Source: JBCCRH01 sp039208045 (GTDB lineage: Bacteria > Bacteroidota > Bacteroidia > Chitinophagales > Saprospiraceae). From it: DNA of 8,596 nucleotides. Shown here piece by piece: positions 1 through 6,656 of this stretch. Numbering within the stretch: the stretch's first letter is position 1; each line of letters begins with the position of its first letter. The position numbers and the translations under genes were made by a program. The notes under the pieces were generated by a model. That model saw only the letters and a program-made list of their open reading frames with translations, ran no database searches and was not told where the DNA came from. The stretch covers positions 1 to 8,596 of the forward strand of contig JBCCRH010000267.1 of assembly GCA_039208045.1 (NCBI GenBank), in the 5' to 3' direction.

Positions 1-523
1 ATGGAATATTACCATTAACCATTTCTATCATCTTTGACCTTGTTCGATAAAATGTCATAAGTTCTTCCAATGCAGCAGGATTATTATATAACTCCATTTG
101 TGTAGCAAAGACGGTTTCTTTTAGGATCATTATTTCAATGATCCAGCCTACGATCATGAGCGTAGAAACCGAGATGAGCCAAGAATAACCATAAGGATGT
201 AATACAAAATAGGCTTCGAGAAGTGAAAAAATCAATAAGACACTTGCAGCAATAAAGCCTAAAGAAAATCGCTTCTGAATACGTCCAGGGTTCAGTTGAA
301 AGAAGAACACTAATGTGCCACGGCCAATTTGGATGGCTAGGGAAACCAGAAATACAGCTATGATAAATCCAATATTTTCCGCCTTTTGAGTATGGAAGAT
401 ACCCATGATAACGGCAGAAATAAGATAAGTGCTAATCAGTAGCCCAAAGGATAAGGTTGGGAGTATTCTCCGGAGACGTTTGATCGCCTTTAGGAAATCT
501 TGATTAATGATATGTTGTGACAT
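1..523 (-). CDS. Four-helix membrane protein, C-terminus cut by window edge
   Basis: I found this gene by reading the minus strand from the CAT at 521-523; the frame stays open for 174 codons to the left edge. The protein starts MSQHIINQDFLKAIKRL, a basic amphipathic N-terminus. Four hydrophobic segments follow at about residues 21-43, 51-67, 88-107 and 114-134, then a polar C-terminal tail (KETVFATQMELYNNPAALEEL onward, broken by the edge). Basic residues at 14-19 and 81-85 suggest a cytoplasmic N-terminus. I do not recognise the family. Its start lies 6 nt after the recombinase stop, so the two are almost certainly co-transcribed and probably translationally coupled, making this a passenger or accessory gene of the same element. 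No Shine-Dalgarno is visible; the leader is A/T-rich, as is usual in Bacteroidota. Confident as a gene, function unknown. Confidence 0.8.
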   Translation of the reverse strand, partial: MSQHIINQDFLKAIKRLRRILPTLSFGLLISTYLISAVIMGIFHTQKAENIGFIIAVFLVSLAIQIGRGTLVFFFQLNPGRIQKRFSLGFIAASVLLIFSLLEAYFVLHPYGYSWLISVSTLMIVGWIIEIMILKETVFATQMELYNNPAALEELMTFYRTRSKMIEMVNGNIP

Positions 524-529
524 GAGAAT

Positions 530-1870
530 TTATTTTTGAGCGTGATTAAGATTTCTAAGCCAGTCATTTTTTGAAATCGGATGTCCTCCCTTTTTTAGGA
601 TTTCTAATCCAATATTCTCTGCATTTTCCTCATTATCCAGACCTATATATTCTCTTAATTGACTTTCGGAGGAATGACCGGTCATAGGCATAATTTGTGC
701 TAAGCTATAGCCCATTTTATACAGGTTGGTTGCAAAACTGCGCCGACAAGTATGGGAAGCAACTTCTTGATGTTTTGGGATATACTTTTTGACTACTCTG
801 GGCTTCCTACCCATGTATTGTTCTATCTTCAGCACTTTGGAATCAAAGCCAGCCTGTATGCAGATTGCCTTTATCCATAAGTTGAACTTCTGTAGAGATA
901 TTTTAGGGGATGAAAAATCATGCTTCTCTAATACGGGGATTAACCATGGAAATATATTGAGTGGAATTTTCGCAGGGGTATGCGTTTTTTGAGAAACGAC
1001 GGAAACGATAGGAATGCCTTGATCTGAGACATAAAAGTGATGGGGGCGATATTTGGAGTAATCACTAAAGCGTTGCCCCGTTCCTGCACCAATTAAGAAC
1101 AGATCACGTACTTTCTCTGCCGTACTCGTTAAATCTAAATCAGCTAAAGCTTGTAATTCTTGAAGTGTAAGAAAAATGATGTGCCCTTTTGCCTTTGTCC
1201 GAGGAATGAGCCATCCACGGCCTTTATAATCAGAATTATTATGAATTTTTTTCTTTTTTGCCCGCTCCAAAAACATTCTCAAAACTTTGAGCGTCTTGTT
1301 GCCATAGCTTAACTGAATATCTCTGGCAGTTAGCCAATCTATTAGCCTTAATCTAAATCCCCAATCAATATCTTCATAGGTAAAAGTTCCTTCTTCTTGT
1401 GCGTACCGCTTTAAAATATTGGTATGTAACCTCAATGTACGAAGCGTATCGGTATTCATCTTCGTAGCTTTCATTTCAGCCAGTTCTAAACCCAAGAATT
1501 CTAGAAATTCTACCCTCTTTTGAGAAGCTTTTGCTTTTTCATTAGATTTTTCAAAATCCACTTTGCCACTTAATCCACTTAGTCGATGCTTGAATTCCTT
1601 GATGGAGAGACTTCCATAATCTGTCTCGATGTAAATAGAAATGCAAGTTTCTGCCAAATCTTCGATTTGCTGATAGAGTAGCCATAGGTCTTTTCGTCGT
1701 TCTTTTCGAATTGGCCTTTGTAACTTATCATCCCAATCTTTTGGGTGGATATTTAGCCCTGTGGAATAGAGCAATTTTTTCCCTCGATAGCGGAAAACAA
1801 GAAAGATTAGCGTTTCACTCTTTGCCTTTGGTGCTTTTAAATTGAACCGTGGCTTTGGTAACTTCTGCAT
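530..1870 (-). CDS. Tyrosine recombinase / integrase (446 aa)
   Basis: A site-specific DNA recombinase acting through a covalent 3'-phosphotyrosine intermediate; in Bacteroidota this type moves integrative elements or inverts DNA. The N-terminal ~105 residues look like an arm-type DNA-binding domain (IFLVFRYRGKKLLYSTGLNI, then HPKDWD). Residues ~118-210 form the SAM-like core-binding domain, and ~230-430 the catalytic domain. Visible active-site residues are Arg267 (GTGQRFSDY), Lys295 (SQKTH), His373 and Arg376 (HTCRRSF), His399 (MTGHSS) and nucleophile Tyr408 (LREYIGLD). The full R-K-H-R-H-Y set and the normal length (~400-450 aa) suggest an active enzyme. The start MQKLPKPRFN at 1870 is the only sensible ATG. 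A membrane-protein gene follows at once on the same strand. No tRNA or clear att core is visible beside it, so the element's borders are undefined. Confidence 0.95.
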   Translation of the reverse strand: MQKLPKPRFNLKAPKAKSETLIFLVFRYRGKKLLYSTGLNIHPKDWDDKLQRPIRKERRKDLWLLYQQIEDLAETCISIYIETDYGSLSIKEFKHRLSGLSGKVDFEKSNEKAKASQKRVEFLEFLGLELAEMKATKMNTDTLRTLRLHTNILKRYAQEEGTFTYEDIDWGFRLRLIDWLTARDIQLSYGNKTLKVLRMFLERAKKKKIHNNSDYKGRGWLIPRTKAKGHIIFLTLQELQALADLDLTSTAEKVRDLFLIGAGTGQRFSDYSKYRPHHFYVSDQGIPIVSVVSQKTHTPAKIPLNIFPWLIPVLEKHDFSSPKISLQKFNLWIKAICIQAGFDSKVLKIEQYMGRKPRVVKKYIPKHQEVASHTCRRSFATNLYKMGYSLAQIMPMTGHSSESQLREYIGLDNEENAENIGLEILKKGGHPISKNDWLRNLNHAQK

Positions 1871-1888
1871 AAAACATCTGTTTAATGC

Positions 1889-1896
1889 TAAAATTA
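1889..1896 (-). promoter_or_regulatory. Weak candidate -7 element for the recombinase
   Basis: Read on the minus strand the sequence is TAATTTTA, seven of eight positions of the Bacteroidota TAnnTTTG -7 element, 18 nt upstream of the recombinase ATG. I saw no convincing -33 TTTG at the right distance, so this is only the best candidate in the region. Confidence 0.25.
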
Positions 1897-2057
1897 GTCC
1901 TGTGCTGTCAGCAGTCCAATAGCAGTCGCTCAGAAGTCGTTTGTGTTCCTATGTTTTCCTCTTTTTCGACTAACCTGCGTAGAGGAAAAATGAAAGAGAA
2001 CTGATTATCAGGTACTTGGGCGGAATAGTCTGGGCTTTTCCGTCCTTGACCATGAAT

Positions 2058-2073
2058 CCAGCGGAATCACGAA
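2058..2073 (+). repeat. Copy 1 of a 16-nt box preceding a terminator
   Basis: CCAGCGGAATCACGAA. It matches the copy at 2173-2188 at 15 of 16 positions, and both copies stand 5-6 nt before a terminator hairpin. The two copies are 115 nt apart and fall in different reading frames, so the repeat is not coding. Confidence 0.7.
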
Positions 2074-2078
2074 GAACT

Positions 2079-2108
2079 GGCCCTCCGATCATGGATCGAG
2101 GGCCTTTT
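2079..2108 (+). terminator. Intrinsic terminator 1, plus strand
   Basis: The outer stem GGCCCT/AGGGCC continues, after one bulged C, into CGATC/GATCG with an ATG loop. It is followed by TTTTGCTTTT. The T-tract is on the plus-strand side only, so it ends plus-strand transcription. No plus-strand gene lies upstream of it in this window. Confidence 0.75.
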
Positions 2109-2131
2109 GCTTTTCATCAAGTTTTCATGCT

Positions 2132-2178
2132 TGCTGGGGTGAGAAGTTTAGCCCGATCTGTATCGGGCAACCCCAGCA
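2132..2178 (+). other. Two-tier stem-loop (structured RNA candidate)
   Basis: The outer arms TGCTGGGGT (2132-2140) and ACCCCAGCA (2170-2178) are perfect 9-bp complements. They enclose an inner perfect 7-bp hairpin GCCCGAT/ATCGGGC with a CTGT loop (2151-2168) and a 10-nt single-stranded strip on the 5' side only. The 3' outer arm overlaps the second 16-nt box, so folding would hide part of that box. Confidence 0.6.
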
Positions 2179-2188
2179 GAATCACGAA
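2173..2188 (+). repeat. Copy 2 of the 16-nt box preceding a terminator
   Basis: CCAGCAGAATCACGAA, one mismatch from the copy at 2058-2073. It overlaps the 3' arm of the two-tier stem by 6 nt and stands 6 nt before terminator 2. Confidence 0.7.
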
Positions 2189-2194
2189 ATAGTG

Positions 2195-2235
2195 AGTCCT
2201 CAATTCGCTGCTTATAGTGAGTTGGGGGCTTTTTT
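2195..2235 (+). terminator. Intrinsic terminator 2, plus strand
   Basis: AGTCCTCAATTC (2195-2206) pairs with GAGTTGGGGGCT (2219-2230) over 12 bp, counting G-U pairs. The loop is 12 nt and a run of five further Ts follows. The G-U pairs all form on the plus-strand transcript, and the T-run is on the same side, so it acts on plus-strand RNA. Confidence 0.75.
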
Positions 2236-2397
2236 AGTTGTGGGCCTTGGTTGCGCTCGGTCCACGAAGGGGAGGGTTGGCGCTACTACGTTAGCCGATG
2301 TAAAGATTGGGGGGAGCCGTCTAGCGCAGCGTAGCTATCATATTGTCAAATTTCTGTCGGTAGTCTTTTGATGCTTATTTAGAACGATTCTGAATAC

Positions 2398-2405
2398 TAT
2401 CTTTG
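2398..2405 (+). promoter_or_regulatory. Promoter -7 element of the ankyrin-DUF2271-PepSY operon
   Basis: TATCTTTG is an exact match to TAnnTTTG. It would start transcription near 2411, giving a leader of about 25-30 nt before the ATG at 2438. A TTTTG at 2366-2370 could be the -33 box, but the 27-nt spacing is longer than usual. This position argues against the in-frame TTG at 2414 as the translation start. Confidence 0.6.
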
Positions 2406-2437
2406 CGTAGTCTTTGAAATCATCAAAACTAAGCATT

Positions 2438-3937
2438 ATGAAATCGTATAGTACACTTCTATTTTTAGTGTTATTTCTTGGTACTTCTGCTATGGCACAA
2501 GAGGCCAATATATTCCTAGGCCGAGATTTTTGGAAGACGAGCCCAGACGTAGCTACCGTAAAACAAAAGATTGAGGAAGGTAACGATCCAGTGGCGATGA
2601 ATGCCTATGCTTTTGATGCTATTACGTACTCCATACTAGAGGATACGCCATTGGAAACCATCAAATACCTGTTGTCTTTAGAAGGTAATGAAGTTGATAA
2701 AAGTACCCACGACGGGCGTAATTACCTGCTTTGGGCAGGGTATAAGGGGAATATTCCTCTGATGGAGTTGCTTATTGAGATGGGATCTGATACGAAGTTG
2801 GTGGACGATCATGGGTATAACTTAATGACATTTGCAGCAGTGGCGGGCCAGCAGAATACGGCTGTCTATGATCTGATTTTGGCGAATGGCGGTAGTATAA
2901 ATGATACCAACAGGTCGGGAGCAAATGCCTTGCTGCTTTTGGCACCACATATTGAAGATACGGGTATTGTTGACTACTTCTTGGAAAAAGGCTTGGACTT
3001 GCATGCAACCGACGAGAAGGGGAATAATATGTTTAACTATGCCGCGCGTTTGGGGAATAAGCCCATTATGGAGATGCTTATTGCAAAAGGGGTGGACTAC
3101 AAAAGCCTCAATAAAGAAGGAGGGAATGCCTTTATGTTTGCTGCTGGAGGGTATCGGGGAAAAACCAATGAGCTGGCTACCTTCGAGTATCTCGATAAGT
3201 TGGGCTTGGAAGCCAATATCGTCACTACAGAAGGCCTTACACCCATTCATATGTTGGCCTATCGGCAAAAAGACGGTAATGTATTCCAGTTCTTTTTGGA
3301 TAAAGGGTTAGATGTCAATCAATTGGATCAGGATGGTAATACGGCTTTCATGCGTAGTATTCGCGGTAGAAATATGGAGGCGGCTACTCTGCTCTTGCCA
3401 ATCACTACTTCTATCAATCATAAGAATAAAGATGGCTTTTCTGCACTAACTTATGCCATGCGCAGCATGTCTAAAGAAAGTGTCGATTTACTGATGGCCA
3501 ATGGGGCGGATATCAAGTGTGTGGACAAGGAGAACAGAAATCTAGTAACGCACCTTTTTGATGTTTATCGCGACCGGGATCAAGAAAAGTTTGAAGCATT
3601 GCTCAATATGGTAATTGCACAAGAGGTGACTACCGACAAACCTTTTAGCAAGGGTAGCAATCTGCTGCATTTGGCAGTAGAAAAAAACTCTTCTTACCTC
3701 ATCGAGAAGGCCATAGCAATGAATCAAGCGGTGAATCACAAAAATGAAGATGGCCTCACTCCGCTGCACCTCGCTGCCATGAAATCAAAAGACGAACAGC
3801 TTCTAAAGTTATTAATCCAACATGGTGCAGACTTGGCTATTCTAACTGATTTTGAAGAGTCCGCTTTTGATTTGGCCAACGAAAATGAGCTGTTGGAGAA
3901 AAATGAAGTAGATCTCAACTTTCTAAGAATTGATTAA
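2438..3937 (+). CDS. Exported ankyrin-repeat protein (499 aa)
   Basis: I start it at the ATG at 2438 because this gives a clean Sec signal peptide: MKSYS, a hydrophobic core at residues 6-16, and an A-M-A cleavage site after residue 20. An in-frame TTG at 2414 would bury that signal and lies almost at the expected transcription start. The mature part is nearly all ankyrin repeats, roughly a dozen from about residue 55 to 485. The most canonical runs 439-466 (GLTPLHLAAMKS ... LLKLLIQHGADL); others begin near DGRNYLLWAG (92), HGYNLMTFAA (125), DGNTAFMRSI (299) and DGFSALTYAM (332). Ankyrin repeats bind other proteins, and no catalytic motif is visible. The DUF2271 start follows the stop by 22 nt, so the two are co-transcribed. 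I infer a periplasmic scaffold or partner for the DUF2271/PepSY redox proteins. A loose precedent is the periplasmic AnkB that accompanies catalase KatB in Pseudomonas. Confidence 0.93.
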   Translation: MKSYSTLLFLVLFLGTSAMAQEANIFLGRDFWKTSPDVATVKQKIEEGNDPVAMNAYAFDAITYSILEDTPLETIKYLLSLEGNEVDKSTHDGRNYLLWAGYKGNIPLMELLIEMGSDTKLVDDHGYNLMTFAAVAGQQNTAVYDLILANGGSINDTNRSGANALLLLAPHIEDTGIVDYFLEKGLDLHATDEKGNNMFNYAARLGNKPIMEMLIAKGVDYKSLNKEGGNAFMFAAGGYRGKTNELATFEYLDKLGLEANIVTTEGLTPIHMLAYRQKDGNVFQFFLDKGLDVNQLDQDGNTAFMRSIRGRNMEAATLLLPITTSINHKNKDGFSALTYAMRSMSKESVDLLMANGADIKCVDKENRNLVTHLFDVYRDRDQEKFEALLNMVIAQEVTTDKPFSKGSNLLHLAVEKNSSYLIEKAIAMNQAVNHKNEDGLTPLHLAAMKSKDEQLLKLLIQHGADLAILTDFEESAFDLANENELLEKNEVDLNFLRID

Positions 3938-3959
3938 CAATAAATATAAATGGGTTAAA

Positions 3960-4445
3960 ATGAAAAATAGGGTTATTTACATTGTTTTCTTAGCACTTAC
4001 GTTCTTCGTAGGTACGGCTTTTCTTACGCTCCCTTCCAACAAGTACAAGTGTATGGTACAACTTGTCAATTACACGGGTGAAGGAGCATATATTATTGTG
4101 TCGGTATTGGATGAAAATAGCAATTACCTGAAAACGCTTCGCGTGTTTGGTGACGACGAAGAGTGGTATCCCGATTTGAAGGAGTGGTATGCTTTTCACG
4201 AAAGTGAAAAAGAGCCCATTGATGGCATTACAGGTGCTACTATTGCTGGCGGTGAACGCTCTCTTTTCGCTTTTGAGGTAGACCCTAAATATATGGGTAA
4301 GAATTACAAATTGCGCTTTGAGACAGCAGTCGAAGATCAAAAATATGTCATTGATGACGTCAATTTATCATTGACTGACCAGACGCTAAATGGCAAGCAC
4401 AAGGGTAGTGGATATATCCGATATGTCAAAATTTTAAACAAGTAA
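3960..4445 (+). CDS. DUF2271 exported protein with a flavinylation-like motif (161 aa)
   Basis: An N-terminal signal or anchor (MKNRVIYIVFLALTFFVG, hydrophobic 5-23) exports the protein. The rest is a small beta-rich domain that I recognise as DUF2271 from NYTGEGAYIIVSVLDEN (37-53), LRVFGDDEEWYPDLKEWY (60-77) and DGITGATIAGGER (88-100). DGITGAT at 88-94 fits Dxx(S/T)GAT, the site where ApbE links FMN through phosphoester to the final Thr (here Thr94), as in NqrC and RnfG. From memory, DUF2271 genes cluster with PepSY and ApbE genes in surveys of extracytosolic flavinylation; that link is recalled, not checked. Together with the following PepSY-diflavin reductase, this suggests an outer-face electron carrier. 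I chose the ATG at 3960 over an in-frame TTG at 3930, which would overlap the upstream gene and spoil the signal sequence. The gap to the next gene is 12 nt. The family call is firm, the flavin is inference. Confidence 0.88.
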   Translation: MKNRVIYIVFLALTFFVGTAFLTLPSNKYKCMVQLVNYTGEGAYIIVSVLDENSNYLKTLRVFGDDEEWYPDLKEWYAFHESEKEPIDGITGATIAGGERSLFAFEVDPKYMGKNYKLRFETAVEDQKYVIDDVNLSLTDQTLNGKHKGSGYIRYVKILNK

Positions 4446-4457
4446 GCTCAGTAATAG

Positions 4458-6656
4458 GTGGTTGGTAATATTTGGCGTAGCGCACATTTCCTTCTTGCTG
4501 CGGTATCGGCTATATTTTTGTTGTTGGCAACGGTAACGGGTATCGTTTTAGCCTTTGAGCCGATACAGGAGCACCTTCATCGTCCGAGCAAGGTAGTGCT
4601 GGACGAGGTGAAGCTGGCTACGTTGATTACTACACTCAAAGAAGAGTATGAAGAGCTGCTGGAGCTAAATGTAGAGCGCGGAAAATATGTAAAGATTTCC
4701 ACTTTCAGTATGGATGAAGAAGGAAGTGGAGATTTTTACATCGATCCGGCAGATGGTACTCGTTTGGAAATGACCTATGAGCAGCCTCATCTTTTCAAGG
4801 TAGTGACCAACTTTCATCGGTCGCTTTTCTTGAAAACAACGGGGCGTATCTTTGTTGGAATAACTGCTTTCCTGCTAGCACTAATTGCGGTCACAGGCCT
4901 ACTACTTATTATCAAGAAATTGGGGTGGCGCAAGTTCTTTCTGTCCTTTGAAAAGAACGATGGGCTACAATACTATCACACTTATCTGGGACGGATCAAT
5001 CTAATTCCCGTTGTTATCATCGCCGTTTCAGGGCTATATTTATCCTTTGTCCGCTTTGAGATTATAGATACAGCAACCATTGTAGCCAACGAGACAAAAG
5101 AGGCTAGAGATGATTTCCAGGCCGTTCCCATAGCAGACTTCGAGCTTTTCCAAAATACAACACTGGATCAAGTCAAAAAACTAGAATTTCCCTTTTCAGA
5201 AGATGCCGAAGACTACTTTGCCCTTTATTTGGAGGATCGCGAACTATGGATACATCAGTACACGGGAGAGGTAATGGAAAGTAATATCTATCCTTTTGCG
5301 AGGGTGGTAGAAAAGCTGAGTTTTAATCTCCACACGGGCGCCACTTCGCCGCTCTGGGCAGTGGTACTGCTAGTTTCTAGCATTAGCATCTTGTACTTTA
5401 TGTATTCTGGTTTTTTGATCTCTTATCGTCGCCTGGCGCATAAGAGTAAAAATGCCATTAGTGCCGAGGAGGCCGAGCTGGTGGTACTGGTGGGTTCTGA
5501 AAATGGTAAAACTCGACAATTCAGTAAGCTGGTATTTGATGCCCTAGCTCGGCAGCAACAAAAGGTGTTTATCGATGAGATGAATAACTATCGTTCGTTC
5601 CCCAAAATGAAAGAGTTGATCGTGATGACCTCTACTTACGGGGAAGGTGAGGCTCCTGTATCTGCTAATCAATTCCTTCAGCTAGTCGACGAAGTAGACG
5701 TGCCTTCAGCAGTGCCATTTAGCGTAGTAGGATTTGGCTCTACACATTATGAAAAATTCTGCCAGTTCGCCAAAGATGTCCACCTTAAGTTATCCGAACA
5801 TCCCGCTTACCAGCAACGCCTAGAGCCCGCCCTTGTTGACCGCAACGATCATTATACCTTCACACAGTGGGCCAATAATTGGTCGAGCCAAAATAGCATC
5901 TCCATCGATTTACCCGATCAATGGAGCTTACCCAAGGCCCCTCTAGCTGATTTCAGCATCGTCAATACCCAGTATGTGGATGATGGTTTTGCTGAAACAG
6001 TCCATCTCGAACTTTACACCAAAAAGCGAAAAGCCTATCAAGCGGGTGATCTAATAGCCATCCAGCCCCACCCCAACGAAGAGGAGCGCTACTACTCAAT
6101 TGGCAAGCTCCAAAACGGTAATCTCTTCCTTGCGGTAAAGCGCCATCAGCATGGCAAAGTATCTAATATGCTCTACCAAAAGGAAGTAAGCAATAGCTTT
6201 CAGGGCACCCACATTTCGAATACCCGCTTCCATTTCCCCACCCATGCCCCCAAAGTCATCATGATCGCTAATGGTACGGGCATAGGTCCTTTTGTGGGGA
6301 TGCTCCAGGAGCCGAACGCTATCCCCAAATCTCTATTCTGGGGTCTTCGCAATGCAGCATCCTACCAACCCCTAGCTGGAGAAATACAAACCGCCCTAGC
6401 CACTGGGCGCCTCCAATCCTTTGCAACGGCTTATTCGCGTACGGATGGGCCCTATCACTATGTGCAAGACATCATTCACGATCAATCTGCTCCCCTTGCG
6501 AATGACCTTAAATCAGGAGCGATTGTTATGATTTGTGGCTCTTTGGCTATGCTAAAGGGCGTGCTAGCAGTATTAGATGCTGCTGTGCAGCAGTATAATG
6601 AGCAGCCTATATCTCACTATCAGGAGGGCGGGCAGATATTGTCGGATTGTTATTGA
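4458..6656 (+). CDS. PepSY transmembrane / flavodoxin / FNR fusion reductase (732 aa)
   Basis: A single-chain transmembrane NADPH reductase. PepSY_TM half: helices at about 10-32, 131-152, 182-199 and 299-320, with extracytoplasmic loops between the first two and the last two. Conserved-looking His residues at 10, 120 (NFHRSLF), 174 and 292 (FNLHTG) are likely heme ligands. Flavodoxin domain about 340-475: FMN loop GSENGKTRQ (347-355), TSTYGEGEAP (391-400), FGSTHYEKFCQFAKD (426-440). FNR-like half about 495-732: FAD motif RYYS (544-547), GKVSNML (566-572), nucleotide motif NGTGIGPF (605-612), SR (660-661) and YVQ (668-670) as in NADPH-specific CysJ/P450 reductases, CGS (693-695), and a terminal Tyr732 like the FAD-stacking residue of CysJ. 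Inferred path: NADPH to FAD to FMN to heme to the periplasm, plausibly to the DUF2271 protein or ferric iron. The start is GTG; an in-frame TAG stands immediately before it, and the N-terminus then fits the family. It is often annotated as a sulfite reductase flavoprotein, but no CysI partner is present. The 3' end overlaps the convergent gene by 50 nt. Confidence 0.93.
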   Translation: MVGNIWRSAHFLLAAVSAIFLLLATVTGIVLAFEPIQEHLHRPSKVVLDEVKLATLITTLKEEYEELLELNVERGKYVKISTFSMDEEGSGDFYIDPADGTRLEMTYEQPHLFKVVTNFHRSLFLKTTGRIFVGITAFLLALIAVTGLLLIIKKLGWRKFFLSFEKNDGLQYYHTYLGRINLIPVVIIAVSGLYLSFVRFEIIDTATIVANETKEARDDFQAVPIADFELFQNTTLDQVKKLEFPFSEDAEDYFALYLEDRELWIHQYTGEVMESNIYPFARVVEKLSFNLHTGATSPLWAVVLLVSSISILYFMYSGFLISYRRLAHKSKNAISAEEAELVVLVGSENGKTRQFSKLVFDALARQQQKVFIDEMNNYRSFPKMKELIVMTSTYGEGEAPVSANQFLQLVDEVDVPSAVPFSVVGFGSTHYEKFCQFAKDVHLKLSEHPAYQQRLEPALVDRNDHYTFTQWANNWSSQNSISIDLPDQWSLPKAPLADFSIVNTQYVDDGFAETVHLELYTKKRKAYQAGDLIAIQPHPNEEERYYSIGKLQNGNLFLAVKRHQHGKVSNMLYQKEVSNSFQGTHISNTRFHFPTHAPKVIMIANGTGIGPFVGMLQEPNAIPKSLFWGLRNAASYQPLAGEIQTALATGRLQSFATAYSRTDGPYHYVQDIIHDQSAPLANDLKSGAIVMICGSLAMLKGVLAVLDAAVQQYNEQPISHYQEGGQILSDCY

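Larger units (their letters stand above)
1871..2437. other. Long non-coding region with stem-loops and two terminators
   Basis: This 567-nt stretch between the divergent recombinase and ankyrin genes has no ORF that I trust. From left to right it holds a TTTTCCTC/GAGGAAAA inverted repeat (1954-1961 and 1982-1989), a first box-plus-terminator unit (2058-2108), a two-tier stem (2132-2178), and a second box-plus-terminator unit (2173-2235). A G-rich stretch (about 2240-2335) follows, with a GCGCTA/TAGCGC pair (2280-2285 and 2322-2327), and last the ankyrin promoter. The density of plus-strand structure suggests small RNAs or a processed leader rather than empty spacer. It could also include the end of the integrated element. 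Confidence 0.6.

Noticed and set aside
1954..1989. Inverted repeat TTTTCCTC/GAGGAAAA as a terminator
   Set aside because: The loop is 20 nt, the stem is A/T-weak at its base, and there is no T-run after it on either strand.
2052..2192. A 46-codon ORF (ATG at 2052, TAG at 2190) across the box/terminator region
   Set aside because: It runs through both the first terminator and the nested stem, the two 16-nt boxes are in different frames, and it has no sign of protein-like constraint.
1871..2437. tRNA, tmRNA or att site beside the recombinase
   Set aside because: No cloverleaf, T-loop consensus or CCA end was found, and the only direct repeat is better explained by its link to terminators.
2822..3268. 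A 148-codon minus-strand ORF and other ORFs opposite or within the ankyrin gene
   Set aside because: They mirror the repeat codons of the ankyrin gene in other frames; the ankyrin protein is unambiguous.
4458..6656. Assimilatory sulfite reductase alpha subunit (CysJ)
   Set aside because: The diflavin half is CysJ-like, but the protein is fused to a PepSY membrane domain and no CysI or sulfur gene is nearby.
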